A stretch of DNA of 22,308 nucleotides from JAILZP01 sp037444185 (GTDB taxonomy: Bacteria > Bacillota > Desulfotomaculia > Desulfotomaculales > Desulfocucumaceae), in contig JBBIMW010000040.1 of assembly GCA_037444185.1 (NCBI GenBank), forward strand, positions 1 to 22,308, written 5' to 3'. This document shows positions 12,941-22,277 of this stretch, one piece after another. Below the pieces are notes generated by a model. It was not told where the DNA came from, did no database searches, and saw nothing but the letters and a program-made list of their open reading frames with translations. Made by a program: the position numbers and the translations under genes. Positions within the stretch are counted from its first letter, which is position 1. Every line of letters starts with the position of its first letter.

Positions 12941-15900
12941 TTAAAGTCCCAGTATTTCCCCATTCCAAAAAAGATAAACATACTTCTCTTTGACCTTCTT
13001 TCCGGTCAACATCTCCAAAGCCCTGGCATAATAGCCTATCTGCAGCCCGTACCTCTCCTTCAGCCTTTCCACTCTCCCGGCGGGAGCGTAATCGGTCTTG
13101 TAATCCAGCAATACGATACCGTCCGGTTCCTCGAAATAGCAGTCGATTACTCCTTGCAGCAGCAGTGTTTCTCCCCGGTGGGACTCGTCCTGCATATCCG
13201 GATACAGCTCGTGGCAGGGTATCTCCATGTTGAACGGCACTTCCCGGCTGACACATTCTGAGGTGCGCAACCTGATCCCCAGGGGCGACTCAAAAAAGCG
13301 CCGGATTTTATCCGTATCCACGCTTTGGGCCTGCTGTTCCGTAATCAGGCGCTTGGCCACCATTTCCCCTATCTGCTCCCGAATATCATCCTGTTTGTAA
13401 TTCAACCTCTGCATGACAAAGTGCAGGACAGTCCCGGCCTCTGCGGCACTCAAGCCCCTCTTCCCCTCAAGAAAAAAAGGTTTTCCGACCGGCGCCGGCG
13501 GGTGTCCGGAAAAGGCGTCCGCTTCCTCCAAAAGATCAGCATCGAAATGTCTTTTCAGCTCGGTCACCGAAACCTTGGCCGGCACCTGCGAGGACCTTTG
13601 GTACTTATATTCCCAGCCGAGCCTTCCGGCGATTTCTTCCGGGATATCGTCCGCTCCCCCGGCGCCATCCGGACTGTCCAGCCAATGGATAAGCCGGTCC
13701 CGGTCATGCCCCCGGACGTGTTTGCCGCTCAATATATCACCTTTATCCCATATCCGGATGTCCCATGCAGACGGGTCTTCAATCAGCCGTCCGCCGGGAT
13801 GGCCGCCTGTCCCCAAACCTTCCCAAAAGGGCCCGCAATCTTTATGTCTTAGCAGTGCCGGCCCAATCCAGTCGAGATACCTGCCGCCCTTCAGTATTTC
13901 ATGGGCTGGAAGCCAGTTTTCCCGGGCACCGGCACATTTGGCCCATTTTGCCACAGCCTTCGGGACGTCACTGACCGACCCGGTGATAATAAGCTTTTCC
14001 CTGGCCCTGGTCAAAGCTACATAGAGTATCCTCATTTCTTCGGCCAGGGTCTCTGTTTTTATCTTCACCCGGATAGCCCTCTTCGGAGCGGACGGGTAAG
14101 AAATCCTCAGTCTGTGGTCAACCACATCGGGGCCGAGACCGAGCTCCTGATGAAATAAAATACTTTTATTCATATCCTGCAGGTTGAATTTCTTCCCGCA
14201 GCCGGAAAGTATCACCACCGGAAATTCCAGTCCCTTGCTTTTGTGAATGCTCATTATACGCACCACATTGTCATTTTCGCCGAGTATTTTTGCGCTTCCC
14301 ATATCCCCTTTGCTGCTTTTTAATTTGTCAACGAAGTTTATAAAATCGAACAGTCCTTTGTAGGCTGTTTCTTCAAACTGCCTCGCCCTCTCAAACAAAA
14401 TACGCAGGTTTGCCTGCCTCTGCTCTCCCGCCGGCATGGCCCTCACCATCCAGAAGTATCCTGTTTCATTATAAATCTGCCACAATATCTGATCTGTGGC
14501 CGTATAAAGCGACATATCCCTCCACCTTTGCAGGTCTTTTAAAAATGACGCCGCTTTTTTCGAAGCCTGACTTTCACCGGCTAAAGCCAATACCTGCAAA
14601 GCATTGTAAAGTGGCCCTTCCCTGTCGGCCAACCGCAGTTCCGCCAATTCATCAGTGGTAAAGGAAACAATGGGAGACCTCAGCACCGACAGCAGAGGAA
14701 TATCCTGCAGCGGGTTGTCGATGATTTGCAAAAGAGACAATATTACCTGCACTTCAGAGGTTTTGAAAAAACCGGCGCCTGTATCCGCAAATGCCGGAAT
14801 TCCCTGTATCGCTAATTCCTCCATAAAGACATCGGACCATTTCTTCATGGTGCGCAAAAGTATGACGATGTCCCTATAGTCCGCCTTACGGTATTCCTTC
14901 CCGGCTTTATCAAATACGCAGAACTCTCTCCCCTGATCATCCGGCCGCATAAGCTCCCGGATCCGTTTCGCCACAAGCCGCGCCTCACACTGGATGCTGT
15001 CCGGAATTTCCCCGTCATCCGGCTGCTCTTCTCCGGATTCCCCTTCTTCACCGGCCGGCTCCTCATCGGCGCCCCCGGTCTGTATCAGATGGAGCTCCGT
15101 CGCACCCCCGGCCACTGCCGTTTCCTCGTCAATCATTGCGAAGGCCGCCCCCGGACGCAGGGCCTCAATATCTGTATAATCCAGTTCTCCCGCGCTCACC
15201 GACATAATCTGCCGGAAGATGAAATTGACGGCATCCACCACCTCCTTGCGGCTTCTGAAGTTCTTGGACAGCAGTATTTTTCTAAAAGGATTTCCCTTTT
15301 CAGGAGGATAGCTGCTGTATTTGTCAAGGAACAGCTCCGGCTTTGCCTGCCTGAACCTGTAAATGCTCTGCTTGACGTCCCCCACCATGAATATATTGGG
15401 CTTGTCTGTGTCCGCCCTGGAAACCATGTTAATGATTATCTCCTGTATCAGGTTGCTGTCCTGATACTCATCCACGAGAATTTCAACATAACGGTCCCTG
15501 TAGCCCAGGGCCGTCCCCGAAGGCCTTATGCCTCCCTTCTCATCCCGCTCGGACAGTATTTCCAGACAGAGGTGCTCAAGGTCATTAAAATCGACCACCG
15601 ATTTCCTTCTTTTTTTTGCCGTGTATCTCCCGCCGAAGTCCGACACCAGCGATGCCAGGCACTTAATCACCGGGTACATGGCTTTCATATCATAAAAGAT
15701 TTCAGCAGAACCGGCGGTAAATACTTTTTCTTTAATTTCCTTGAGCCGGGCCTTCATGTCATCCCTGACCCTTTTAACATAATCTTGCTTTTCTTTGTCG
15801 GCATTTTTACCTGCTGGAGGCAGGCGCTTGAATTCCAGGCCCTGAAACAATCCATAAATCGCATCCCATTTCGGGCCGCATTCATCTGTACAGACCTTTA

Positions 15901-16693
15901 GCAGCGCACCCAGTCCGGCCAGGTCATCAATATAAATAGCGAGGTATTTTTCAAGGCCTGGCGCGCACTTCAAAATATCCACCGCATGGCTGATCATTTC
16001 TTTCAAACCCAAAAGCTCCAACTTTACGGAGCCGATCAGCACCCTCCCCCACAGAGTTTCCCCAAAATCCAGCCCTTCATGGATATTAAAGCCTTCAGTC
16101 ATTTCATCCAGCCATTTTCCCGGCCACGGGCTGCTCTGGATAAAGCTATAAAGGTTCAGCACCAGATCCTGCAGCGCCCGGTCATCGCTGTTCCCGCCAT
16201 AGCACTCCAGCAAATCGAAAAAAATCTGATTTTCTTCTTTTTCGTACTGTTCTTCAAACAGCTCGCTCAACGCCTCCAGCCTCATCAGTGAAGCCTCGGT
16301 TTCATCGGCAATCCTGAAGCCGGGATCTATGTTGATAAGCTGAAAATTGCTACGGATCACCTCCAGACAAAATGAGTGGATGGTGGTAATGTTTGCTTTG
16401 TTTAATAAGGCCAGCTGCCTTTGAATATTTTTCGAGCCGGGATTTTTTTCCAACGCCGCCGATATAGCTTCGGCAATTCTCTCCCGCATTTCAGCCGCAG
16501 CCGCATTGGTAAATGTCATTATCAAAAGCCTGTCTATATCTACGGCGCTGTCGGCGTCTGTTATCCTCCGGATGATTCTCTCCACCAGCACGGCGGTTTT
16601 GCCCGCACCCGCAGCGGCGGCCACCAGAAGGCCGCAGTCTCTTTCAGTGATGGCGTCCAGCTGTTCACCCGTCCAATTGGCGTTTTCCCTCAT
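12941..16693 (-). CDS. addA: ATP-dependent helicase/nuclease subunit A (AddA)
   Basis: AddA is the UvrD-like helicase and nuclease subunit of AddAB, which resects double-strand breaks and loads RecA, the Firmicutes counterpart of RecBCD. The 1250-residue protein has a Q-motif (NWTGEQLDAI), Walker A AAAAGAGKT (25-33), Walker B LVDEYQDSN (near 408), SIYRFRQAKPELF, motif V SIHKSKGLEFPVVIL and motif VI LYVALTRAREKLIITG. A C-terminal RecB-type nuclease domain carries GTVLHFVMQRL, GVIDCYFEE and LLDYKTDYA (Asp1197, Lys1199). ATG 16693 is chosen over the longer frame to 16768 because AGGTGG lies eight bases ahead. It begins 55 bp after addB. Stretches of the gene are AT-richer than the flanking genes. 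Confidence 0.97.
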   Translation of the reverse strand: MRENANWTGEQLDAITERDCGLLVAAAAGAGKTAVLVERIIRRITDADSAVDIDRLLIMTFTNAAAAEMRERIAEAISAALEKNPGSKNIQRQLALLNKANITTIHSFCLEVIRSNFQLINIDPGFRIADETEASLMRLEALSELFEEQYEKEENQIFFDLLECYGGNSDDRALQDLVLNLYSFIQSSPWPGKWLDEMTEGFNIHEGLDFGETLWGRVLIGSVKLELLGLKEMISHAVDILKCAPGLEKYLAIYIDDLAGLGALLKVCTDECGPKWDAIYGLFQGLEFKRLPPAGKNADKEKQDYVKRVRDDMKARLKEIKEKVFTAGSAEIFYDMKAMYPVIKCLASLVSDFGGRYTAKKRRKSVVDFNDLEHLCLEILSERDEKGGIRPSGTALGYRDRYVEILVDEYQDSNLIQEIIINMVSRADTDKPNIFMVGDVKQSIYRFRQAKPELFLDKYSSYPPEKGNPFRKILLSKNFRSRKEVVDAVNFIFRQIMSVSAGELDYTDIEALRPGAAFAMIDEETAVAGGATELHLIQTGGADEEPAGEEGESGEEQPDDGEIPDSIQCEARLVAKRIRELMRPDDQGREFCVFDKAGKEYRKADYRDIVILLRTMKKWSDVFMEELAIQGIPAFADTGAGFFKTSEVQVILSLLQIIDNPLQDIPLLSVLRSPIVSFTTDELAELRLADREGPLYNALQVLALAGESQASKKAASFLKDLQRWRDMSLYTATDQILWQIYNETGYFWMVRAMPAGEQRQANLRILFERARQFEETAYKGLFDFINFVDKLKSSKGDMGSAKILGENDNVVRIMSIHKSKGLEFPVVILSGCGKKFNLQDMNKSILFHQELGLGPDVVDHRLRISYPSAPKRAIRVKIKTETLAEEMRILYVALTRAREKLIITGSVSDVPKAVAKWAKCAGARENWLPAHEILKGGRYLDWIGPALLRHKDCGPFWEGLGTGGHPGGRLIEDPSAWDIRIWDKGDILSGKHVRGHDRDRLIHWLDSPDGAGGADDIPEEIAGRLGWEYKYQRSSQVPAKVSVTELKRHFDADLLEEADAFSGHPPAPVGKPFFLEGKRGLSAAEAGTVLHFVMQRLNYKQDDIREQIGEMVAKRLITEQQAQSVDTDKIRRFFESPLGIRLRTSECVSREVPFNMEIPCHELYPDMQDESHRGETLLLQGVIDCYFEEPDGIVLLDYKTDYAPAGRVERLKERYGLQIGYYARALEMLTGKKVKEKYVYLFWNGEILGL

Positions 16694-16748
16694 CAAAGCT
16701 TCCACCTTTATAATTAAAACGCTATGGCATATAGCAAAGTGCGGTGCA

Positions 16749-19700
16749 TCAGCATTTGCCCTCTTCACCCATCAGTCTCCAGACCTCTTCATCCTCCCGG
16801 TCAAAAAGCTGCCTGAAGGTGTTTTCTTCTCTGACGGGGTCAAACTGGCACACTGCGGAAAAACCACAGTATTTGCAGGATGTGATCCCTTTTTTCCTGT
16901 AAGGCCTAATAGCTGCATTTCCTTTAATAATCTCCCCGCACATATTTTTCAACAGCCTTCTCACATAATTCCGGAGAATTCCGAACTGCTCCGGGGAAGC
17001 CGCCGAGGATTTCCCCAGCACATCCCCCTTGTTTATTCTTGCCGGGATAATCAATGACGCCCCTTCAATGGTATTGTCCATTTCCCTGATCAAATCCACA
17101 TCGGCCAGCAGCAGTCCCTTCATTTTAAGCTGCTTCATGATGGACTGTTCAATTTCTTCCCCGCGGATCCTGCCGTTTCCTTTTACAATGGGATCATCGA
17201 TCCTGAAGTAAAGCGCCCCTCCCGGAAGAACGGGCGATGTGATTCCCAGTCCGCTATTCTCCCGGATGGCGTCCAGATAGGTGATTAACTGAATCTGAAG
17301 CCCGTAAAATACGTCCTGCAGCTTGAAATCCCTGCTGCCCGATTTATAGTCTATAATCCGGAAGTAAGTGCCTTTTTCCGTTTTCAAGGCATCCACCCGG
17401 TCAATGCTCCCCGCCAGGCACGCCTTCTTCCCTGATTCCAGCTCAAGGGTAATGGGGGGGAATTTTCCGCCATCTCCAAAGTCCAACTCATAGCCGACGG
17501 GATCGAAGCTGCTGCGCCGGACATGCTGGGCAACAATCCAGACAGCCCTTGAAATCACCCTCTTCAGCCTCAAGATGAGGACCGTATATCTTTTTGATTC
17601 ATACAGACCTGAACCCTTCATCTTTTCCAGCATCTCATCCACTATTCCGGAGACTTTTTCCACACACCATTCCCGATCGAACTGCCTCCAGGAAATGTTT
17701 TGCTCAGCAATACGCCTTGAGAAAATTTCAATAATTTTATGCATAAAAACTCCCACATCGGGCGGGCCAAGGCGGTACGTCCTCCGTTCCCGGGCGCCCA
17801 GCCCGTATTGAACATAATAGGCAAAAGGGCAGGACGCATATTTTTCCAGCCTGGATACGCTGGAATACAGAGGGTCTCCGTAAAGCAAGGCGGCTTTGCC
17901 GCCGCTAACCGGCTGGGCGATATTTTTATATTGAAAAGCAAAGCGGAGGGACTGACATTTTGCCCGCCACTCCTCCCGGGCGGCAAACCAGCGGTATACT
18001 CCCCGCCACAAAGGCCCTATGTCCCTTCCGTCCGCTTTCTGCCGCAGGGCAGACACCATTTGCTTAAAGGCCGGGGTTTTTCCAACAACCGGCTTAGCTT
18101 CATCCCGGTCCTGCTCAGGCTTTAAAATATCACTGGCTTCGGTGATTGCCGGGAACAGCCTCCGCAGCCTGGATACAATCATTGACGGCCGCATAGCCCT
18201 CCCTTCATGGTCTGCAATGGGCCAGCTCAGCCTGAGATAGCTTCCTGCGGTGGTCAATGCCCTGTATACCAGATATTGTTCGTCAAAGGCCTTCGTCCTT
18301 GTATCACTGGCCAGCTCAACACCGACCCTGTTCAGAGCTGATCTTTCCATGTCCGAGAGTAAGCCTTCTTCCACTGCCGCAGAAGGGAACACGCCGTCGT
18401 TGACGCCAAAAATATATAGAGCTTTGACATCATGGCTTCTGGAACGCTCCACGCTTCCCACCAGCACCTGGTCAAGGGAGGCGGGAATCAGTCCCATCTT
18501 GTATTCTTTAAGACCTATCCTGATAATATTTGAAAATTTTTCTATGCCGAAAGTCTCTTCCCCCATGACCTCTACCGCCTGATCAAAGACCTCCATCACA
18601 ATATTCCATGCCTGGGAATATTCTCTGGCAAGGCCCGGCTTTCCGCCTTTTCTGAACTGGTCAATACACATTTCGATTCTCCCGGGCACTCCGGTGGCCA
18701 ATAGTAAATCATACAGCCCGCCGCATATTTCCGAGACTTTTTTTCTGCCCCTGGTTTTCTTTCTGAATTCCAAAAGCGGCCCGCATATATCATATTTTAT
18801 TTTATTGATTTCCCTGAGTGCCCCGTAATGATCGTCCAGGTCCCTTCGGTTGGGAATCAGGCCGGGAATCATATTCCAATCCTGACCATCAGTCCACCTG
18901 CTGCCCCGTATGCCGCAGGCAATAACATAGTTTTCCAGGCTGTCGATGCTGCTCCTGTCAATCCCTGTCAGGCCGGTTTTAAGATAGCGGAATACCGCTT
19001 CATAAGACCAGTTCTCATTGAAAATATCCAGTATGGACAGGATTAGCCGCGCCAGCGGATGATTTATGATTTCTATTTTTCTGTCGATAAAACAGGGGAT
19101 ACCGTATTCACCGAAGATAACTTCGATAAGCCGCCCGTAGGCCGCCAGATTCCTCACCACCACTGCAATATCGCGGTAACGCATTCCCCCGTCCCTGCAC
19201 AGCCGGACAATATCCCCGGCGGCAGCTTCAATTTCCGCGAAAATATTGACTGAGGAAAACAAAGAAATATCCCTGGTTTTTTCCCGGTAGACTTTATGTG
19301 GATAAGCATATAAATTCCGCTCTAGGTGACGGAGCTCCGGGCTGGCCTTGAACCGGAACAATGGTTCTTCCCCCAGGAAAACATTATTTTCAACCTTGAT
19401 GTCAAATTCTTCGGCAATTTTTAAGACTTTACCGCAGACCTTCTTCACCGCGGAAAACACATCGGCCCCGGCACAGACCCCTTCTTCCGCCAGGCTGTCG
19501 GTGCATAGACTGATATTGATCCTCCGTGCCTTTTGCAGCAGCTTTGCCATCACCAAGTATTCCTGCGGAGTAAAACCCGTAAAACCGTCGATCCAGATCT
19601 CCGCCCCATCATAAAGTGCAGTGGAGTCCAGTTTCTTCGAAGCCAGAGTCAGGTCATCGTCCGAATCCCTGTATCTCTCTGCGATGGTCCTTTCAAAGGC

Positions 19701-20192
19701 GGCATAGACAAAAAACAGCTCCATCAGTTTGTCCTTCAGCGGACTGCCTTCCTCAAAGGCCTTGCTTGCATTCCCCAGGGCTTCGGGAGCAATATTGTGC
19801 CGTTTGAATTCAGTGAACAATGAAGACAGTGCGCTAACAAAGCCCTGGTGGTCCGCTGATTTGGAAAACACCTTGAAGCTGTCCCTCATCTTATCCAATA
19901 TATTGTAAATAATCATGGACTTGCCGGCGGAATGGATGTGGGGATAGGTGATCCCCCCCGCCTCGTTGAACACCCTGAAAGCCAACCGGCGAAAGCTCAA
20001 AACTTCTGCTTTGATGATGCCCCCCGCCTCCAGTACGCTGATCAGCACCCTTTCCGCCTGAAGGGTGAACTGTTCCGGAACCAGAAGCACCAGAGTGTGT
20101 GCGGCGCCGCCGGCAATCCTCGATTTAATCTCATTTAGACAGTACCGGGTTTTGCCACTGCCCGACCTGCCGTATATAAACCTCAAACTCAT
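16749..20192 (-). CDS. addB: ATP-dependent helicase/deoxyribonuclease subunit B (AddB)
   Basis: AddB partners AddA. In the studied Bacillus complex it recognises Chi and has a nuclease domain held by a [4Fe-4S] cluster. The 1147-residue product starts with an intact Walker A (GRSGSGKTRYCL), followed by an inactivated-helicase-like body. Its C-terminal nuclease has SIDRVDAL and IIDYKSGSRDFK (Asp948, Lys950) and the QIQLITYLDA helix. All four expected cluster cysteines are present: Cys788 (YASCPFAYYVQYGLG), Cys1106, Cys1109 and Cys1115 (CKYCGFSAVCQFD). The ATG has GAGG eight bases ahead and lies 25 bp after the nitrilase gene. The gene is less GC-rich than its neighbours in several stretches. 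Confidence 0.96.
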   Translation of the reverse strand: MSLRFIYGRSGSGKTRYCLNEIKSRIAGGAAHTLVLLVPEQFTLQAERVLISVLEAGGIIKAEVLSFRRLAFRVFNEAGGITYPHIHSAGKSMIIYNILDKMRDSFKVFSKSADHQGFVSALSSLFTEFKRHNIAPEALGNASKAFEEGSPLKDKLMELFFVYAAFERTIAERYRDSDDDLTLASKKLDSTALYDGAEIWIDGFTGFTPQEYLVMAKLLQKARRINISLCTDSLAEEGVCAGADVFSAVKKVCGKVLKIAEEFDIKVENNVFLGEEPLFRFKASPELRHLERNLYAYPHKVYREKTRDISLFSSVNIFAEIEAAAGDIVRLCRDGGMRYRDIAVVVRNLAAYGRLIEVIFGEYGIPCFIDRKIEIINHPLARLILSILDIFNENWSYEAVFRYLKTGLTGIDRSSIDSLENYVIACGIRGSRWTDGQDWNMIPGLIPNRRDLDDHYGALREINKIKYDICGPLLEFRKKTRGRKKVSEICGGLYDLLLATGVPGRIEMCIDQFRKGGKPGLAREYSQAWNIVMEVFDQAVEVMGEETFGIEKFSNIIRIGLKEYKMGLIPASLDQVLVGSVERSRSHDVKALYIFGVNDGVFPSAAVEEGLLSDMERSALNRVGVELASDTRTKAFDEQYLVYRALTTAGSYLRLSWPIADHEGRAMRPSMIVSRLRRLFPAITEASDILKPEQDRDEAKPVVGKTPAFKQMVSALRQKADGRDIGPLWRGVYRWFAAREEWRAKCQSLRFAFQYKNIAQPVSGGKAALLYGDPLYSSVSRLEKYASCPFAYYVQYGLGARERRTYRLGPPDVGVFMHKIIEIFSRRIAEQNISWRQFDREWCVEKVSGIVDEMLEKMKGSGLYESKRYTVLILRLKRVISRAVWIVAQHVRRSSFDPVGYELDFGDGGKFPPITLELESGKKACLAGSIDRVDALKTEKGTYFRIIDYKSGSRDFKLQDVFYGLQIQLITYLDAIRENSGLGITSPVLPGGALYFRIDDPIVKGNGRIRGEEIEQSIMKQLKMKGLLLADVDLIREMDNTIEGASLIIPARINKGDVLGKSSAASPEQFGILRNYVRRLLKNMCGEIIKGNAAIRPYRKKGITSCKYCGFSAVCQFDPVREENTFRQLFDREDEEVWRLMGEEGKC

Positions 20193-20217
20193 AATTCCGG
20201 CCTCAGTAATGCACTTA

Positions 20218-21045
20218 TTATTCCACCAGGGGTCTGTAAAGCTCCGGCCTCCTGCAGCCGAGGTAGAAACTGTCCCTCATCGACCTGGCCCTTTTCATGC
20301 GGATGGTGTTGATCAGTTCCGGGTCAAGATCCGCCACCAGCATTCCCTCTCCCCGGCCGAAGCTCTCGGCCACCGGGTTCCCCTTGGGGTCTACTACCAG
20401 GGCACCGCCGCAGAAGGCTTGGCCTGCGCCGTCCTCCCCCACCAGGTTGCAGGCAGCCACGAACACGGTATTGTCATAAGCCCTGGCCGTCATATATTTC
20501 ATCCAGATTCCCCGGCGGTCCCCCGCGATTACAGGCGAGGCGTGGGGAGAGAAAATAATTTCAGCCCCTTTAAGGGAAAGAATGGCCGACACCTCGGGAA
20601 AATGCATGTCCCAGCAAATTTGCACACCAAAACAGCCCTTCTCCATAAAAAACACCGGCAGGTCGTCACCGGCGGCAAAATAGGGCAGCTCACTTTTGCC
20701 CAGGTGGGTCTTGCGGTATTTCTGCACCGTGCCGTCCGGAAACAGCACCAGCTGTGTTATATAAGGCTTCCCGCCGGGCACCGCCTCCGCCATCCCCACC
20801 AGCACCGTCGCCCCCGCCTTCCCGGCGGCCCCGCCAATACTGCCGGTTATTTCGCCCGACGCCTCCAGGGCGATTTCACCGGCCTTATCCCGGCTGTATC
20901 CCTGCAGGCACATTTCAGGAAAACAGATTATGTCAACCCCCAGAGCACCCGCCCGATCCACATAATTCAGCACTTTTTCCAGGTTCTTTTCCAGCATCCC
21001 CAGTTCCGACTGCATCTGAACCAGGGCCAGTCGGAGTTTTTCCAT
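20218..21045 (-). CDS. Carbon-nitrogen hydrolase, nitrilase superfamily
   Basis: A 275-residue hydrolase of amide or nitrile C-N bonds, substrate unknown. The Glu-Lys-Cys triad is visible: Glu44 (ICFPEMCLQGY), Lys112 (KYRKTHLGKSE) and Cys144 (FGVQICWDMHFPE). The later block MTARAYDNTVFVAACN is also typical. This is closer to the amidase/carbamoylase-type branches than to true nitrilases, but that is a judgement by eye. ATG 21045 is preferred, since GGAG lies seven bases ahead; GTG 21051, two codons earlier, would overlap the folK stop but has its ribosome site too close. It sits between folK and addB in one tight run, so a role linked to folate or to nitrogen salvage is possible but unproven. 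Confidence 0.9.
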   Translation of the reverse strand: MEKLRLALVQMQSELGMLEKNLEKVLNYVDRAGALGVDIICFPEMCLQGYSRDKAGEIALEASGEITGSIGGAAGKAGATVLVGMAEAVPGGKPYITQLVLFPDGTVQKYRKTHLGKSELPYFAAGDDLPVFFMEKGCFGVQICWDMHFPEVSAILSLKGAEIIFSPHASPVIAGDRRGIWMKYMTARAYDNTVFVAACNLVGEDGAGQAFCGGALVVDPKGNPVAESFGRGEGMLVADLDPELINTIRMKRARSMRDSFYLGCRRPELYRPLVE

Positions 21046-21047
21046 GC

Positions 21048-21536
21048 TCACTCTCCATATTTTTCAACATGCTGTTTTTCCGCCAATTCCGCCGCCAGCT
21101 CCGCCGCCGTCGCGCCGCAGGGCAGCATCAAGCCCGGGTGCAGATCGGCCAGGGGAACCGCCACGAAGGCCCTTTCCTCCACCCCGGGGTGGGGTATCTG
21201 CAGATCCGGCATATTTATTCTCTCCTCCCCATATAGCAGTATATCCAGGTCTATCACCCTGGGTCCCCACCGGACGGTCCTCCGCCGGCCCATACCGTCC
21301 TCTATCTCCGACAAAACCTTCAGCAGTTCCAGGGGCGGCAGTGCTGTGTCCACCGCCGCCACGGTGTTTAGGAACCAGTCCTGGTCCCGGTTGCCCACCG
21401 GATCCGTTTTATAAAGGGGGGCCACCGCCACCACGGAAATTCTCCCGTCCTCCGCCAGCATTTGCAATGCCCGCCTTATATTCCCCTCCTTGTCACCCAA
21501 ATTTGACCCAATGCCTATAAAAACCGTCCCGGCCAA
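21048..21536 (-). CDS. folK: 2-amino-4-hydroxy-6-hydroxymethyldihydropteridine pyrophosphokinase
   Basis: FolK (HPPK) transfers pyrophosphate from ATP to 6-hydroxymethyl-dihydropterin, giving the activated substrate of FolP. The 162-residue protein shows IGIGSNLGDKEGNIRRAL at the N-terminus, APLYKTDPVG and DWFLNTVA. It also has RRRTVRWGPRVIDLDILLYG, with the Mg2+-binding Asp pair, and IPHPGVEERAFVAVPLADL. The start is TTG, with the GGAGGG of the folB tail nine bases ahead. It lies five bases after the folB stop, and the nitrilase gene follows immediately. It supplies the step between FolB and FolP, both encoded just upstream. Confidence 0.96.
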   Translation of the reverse strand: MAGTVFIGIGSNLGDKEGNIRRALQMLAEDGRISVVAVAPLYKTDPVGNRDQDWFLNTVAAVDTALPPLELLKVLSEIEDGMGRRRTVRWGPRVIDLDILLYGEERINMPDLQIPHPGVEERAFVAVPLADLHPGLMLPCGATAAELAAELAEKQHVEKYGE

Positions 21537-21541
21537 AAATT

Positions 21542-21934
21542 TCAGCCCTCCATATCTGTTTGGGCGGCGCCAAGGACCCTGACCCTCACAATCTCCGCCG
21601 CCATATATTCAAACCTCCCCTTTACCGGGGCCGATGGCTTTTTCACCGTAACCGCCACTTTCTCCACCGGGCTGAACCTCTCCAGCACCAGGCAGGCTAT
21701 CCGGCGGGCCACCGCCTCTATCAGATTGAAGGGCCGGCCGGTGACCACCTCTTCCACCAAATCGAACACATCGGCGTAGCTCACCGTGAGCCCCGGATCG
21801 TCCGAGGCCCCCGCCGGATCCAGATCCAGGAACATTTCCAGGTCCACCTCGAAGGTCTGCCCCAGCTCCCTCTCCTGGGGGAGAACCCCGTGACGGCCGT
21901 AGAAGCTCATGCCCTTCATGACTATCCTATCCAT
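21542..21934 (-). CDS. folB: Dihydroneopterin aldolase
   Basis: FolB cleaves 7,8-dihydroneopterin to 6-hydroxymethyl-dihydropterin and glycolaldehyde. The 130-residue, tunnelling-fold protein has MDRIVMKGMSFYGRHGVLP, QERELGQTFEVDLE, SYADVFDLV, FNLIEAVARRIA (Glu used in pterin binding) and AVTVKKPSAPVKG (catalytic lysine). The frame is open to 21973, but ATG 21934 has GGAGG about eight bases ahead and matches the family start. Its start overlaps the folP stop by eight bases, which suggests translational coupling. Confidence 0.95.
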   Translation of the reverse strand: MDRIVMKGMSFYGRHGVLPQERELGQTFEVDLEMFLDLDPAGASDDPGLTVSYADVFDLVEEVVTGRPFNLIEAVARRIACLVLERFSPVEKVAVTVKKPSAPVKGRFEYMAAEIVRVRVLGAAQTDMEG

Positions 21935-22277
21935 TCCCGCCCCCCTCCGGCGCCGGCGTCCGCAACACGGCATCGGTCATGCGGGCCACCCGCGCCATTT
22001 CCCTCACGTCATGCACCCTGACCATGTCCACCCCCCAGGCAATCCCCAGGGCCACCGTGGCGGCGGTCCCCTCCACCCTCTGATCCACCGGCAGGTCCAG
22101 GGTTTTGCCAATCATTGATTTTCTGGATGCGCCCAGCAGCACCGGCAGTCCCAGGCAGCTCAGCTCCCCAAGCCTTCTCATGACTTCCAGGTTCTGTTGC
22201 AGGGTCTTTCCGAAACCTATACCCGGATCTATAACAATTTTATCCCTGTCTATGCCGGCCCTCCGGGCCAAATCGGG
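21927..22277 (-). CDS. folP: Dihydropteroate synthase, C-terminal part (5' end missing)
   Basis: FolP condenses the pterin pyrophosphate made by FolK with p-aminobenzoate to form dihydropteroate, the sulfonamide target. Only the C-terminal half of the TIM barrel is here. Clear signatures are DKIVIDPGIGFGKT, LGLPVLLGASRKSMIG (pterin/sulfonamide site), VEGTAATVALGIAWG and DMVRVHDVREMARV. The open frame stops at an in-frame TGA (22278-22280), about 117 codons from the C-terminus and well short of a full gene of about 270-400 codons. The last 30 bases match no expected FolP sequence that I can see. Because this is the window edge, an assembly error or a frameshift is more likely than a real truncated gene. 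Confidence 0.85.
   Translation of the reverse strand, partial: PDLARRAGIDRDKIVIDPGIGFGKTLQQNLEVMRRLGELSCLGLPVLLGASRKSMIGKTLDLPVDQRVEGTAATVALGIAWGVDMVRVHDVREMARVARMTDAVLRTPAPEGGGNG

Noticed and set aside
20065..21414. Long plus-strand open frame of about 449 codons opposite the nitrilase, folK and addB start
   Set aside because: It lies wholly antisense to well-identified genes, has low-complexity Pro/Arg/His-rich translation and no domain signature. Such frames are common opposite GC-rich genes.
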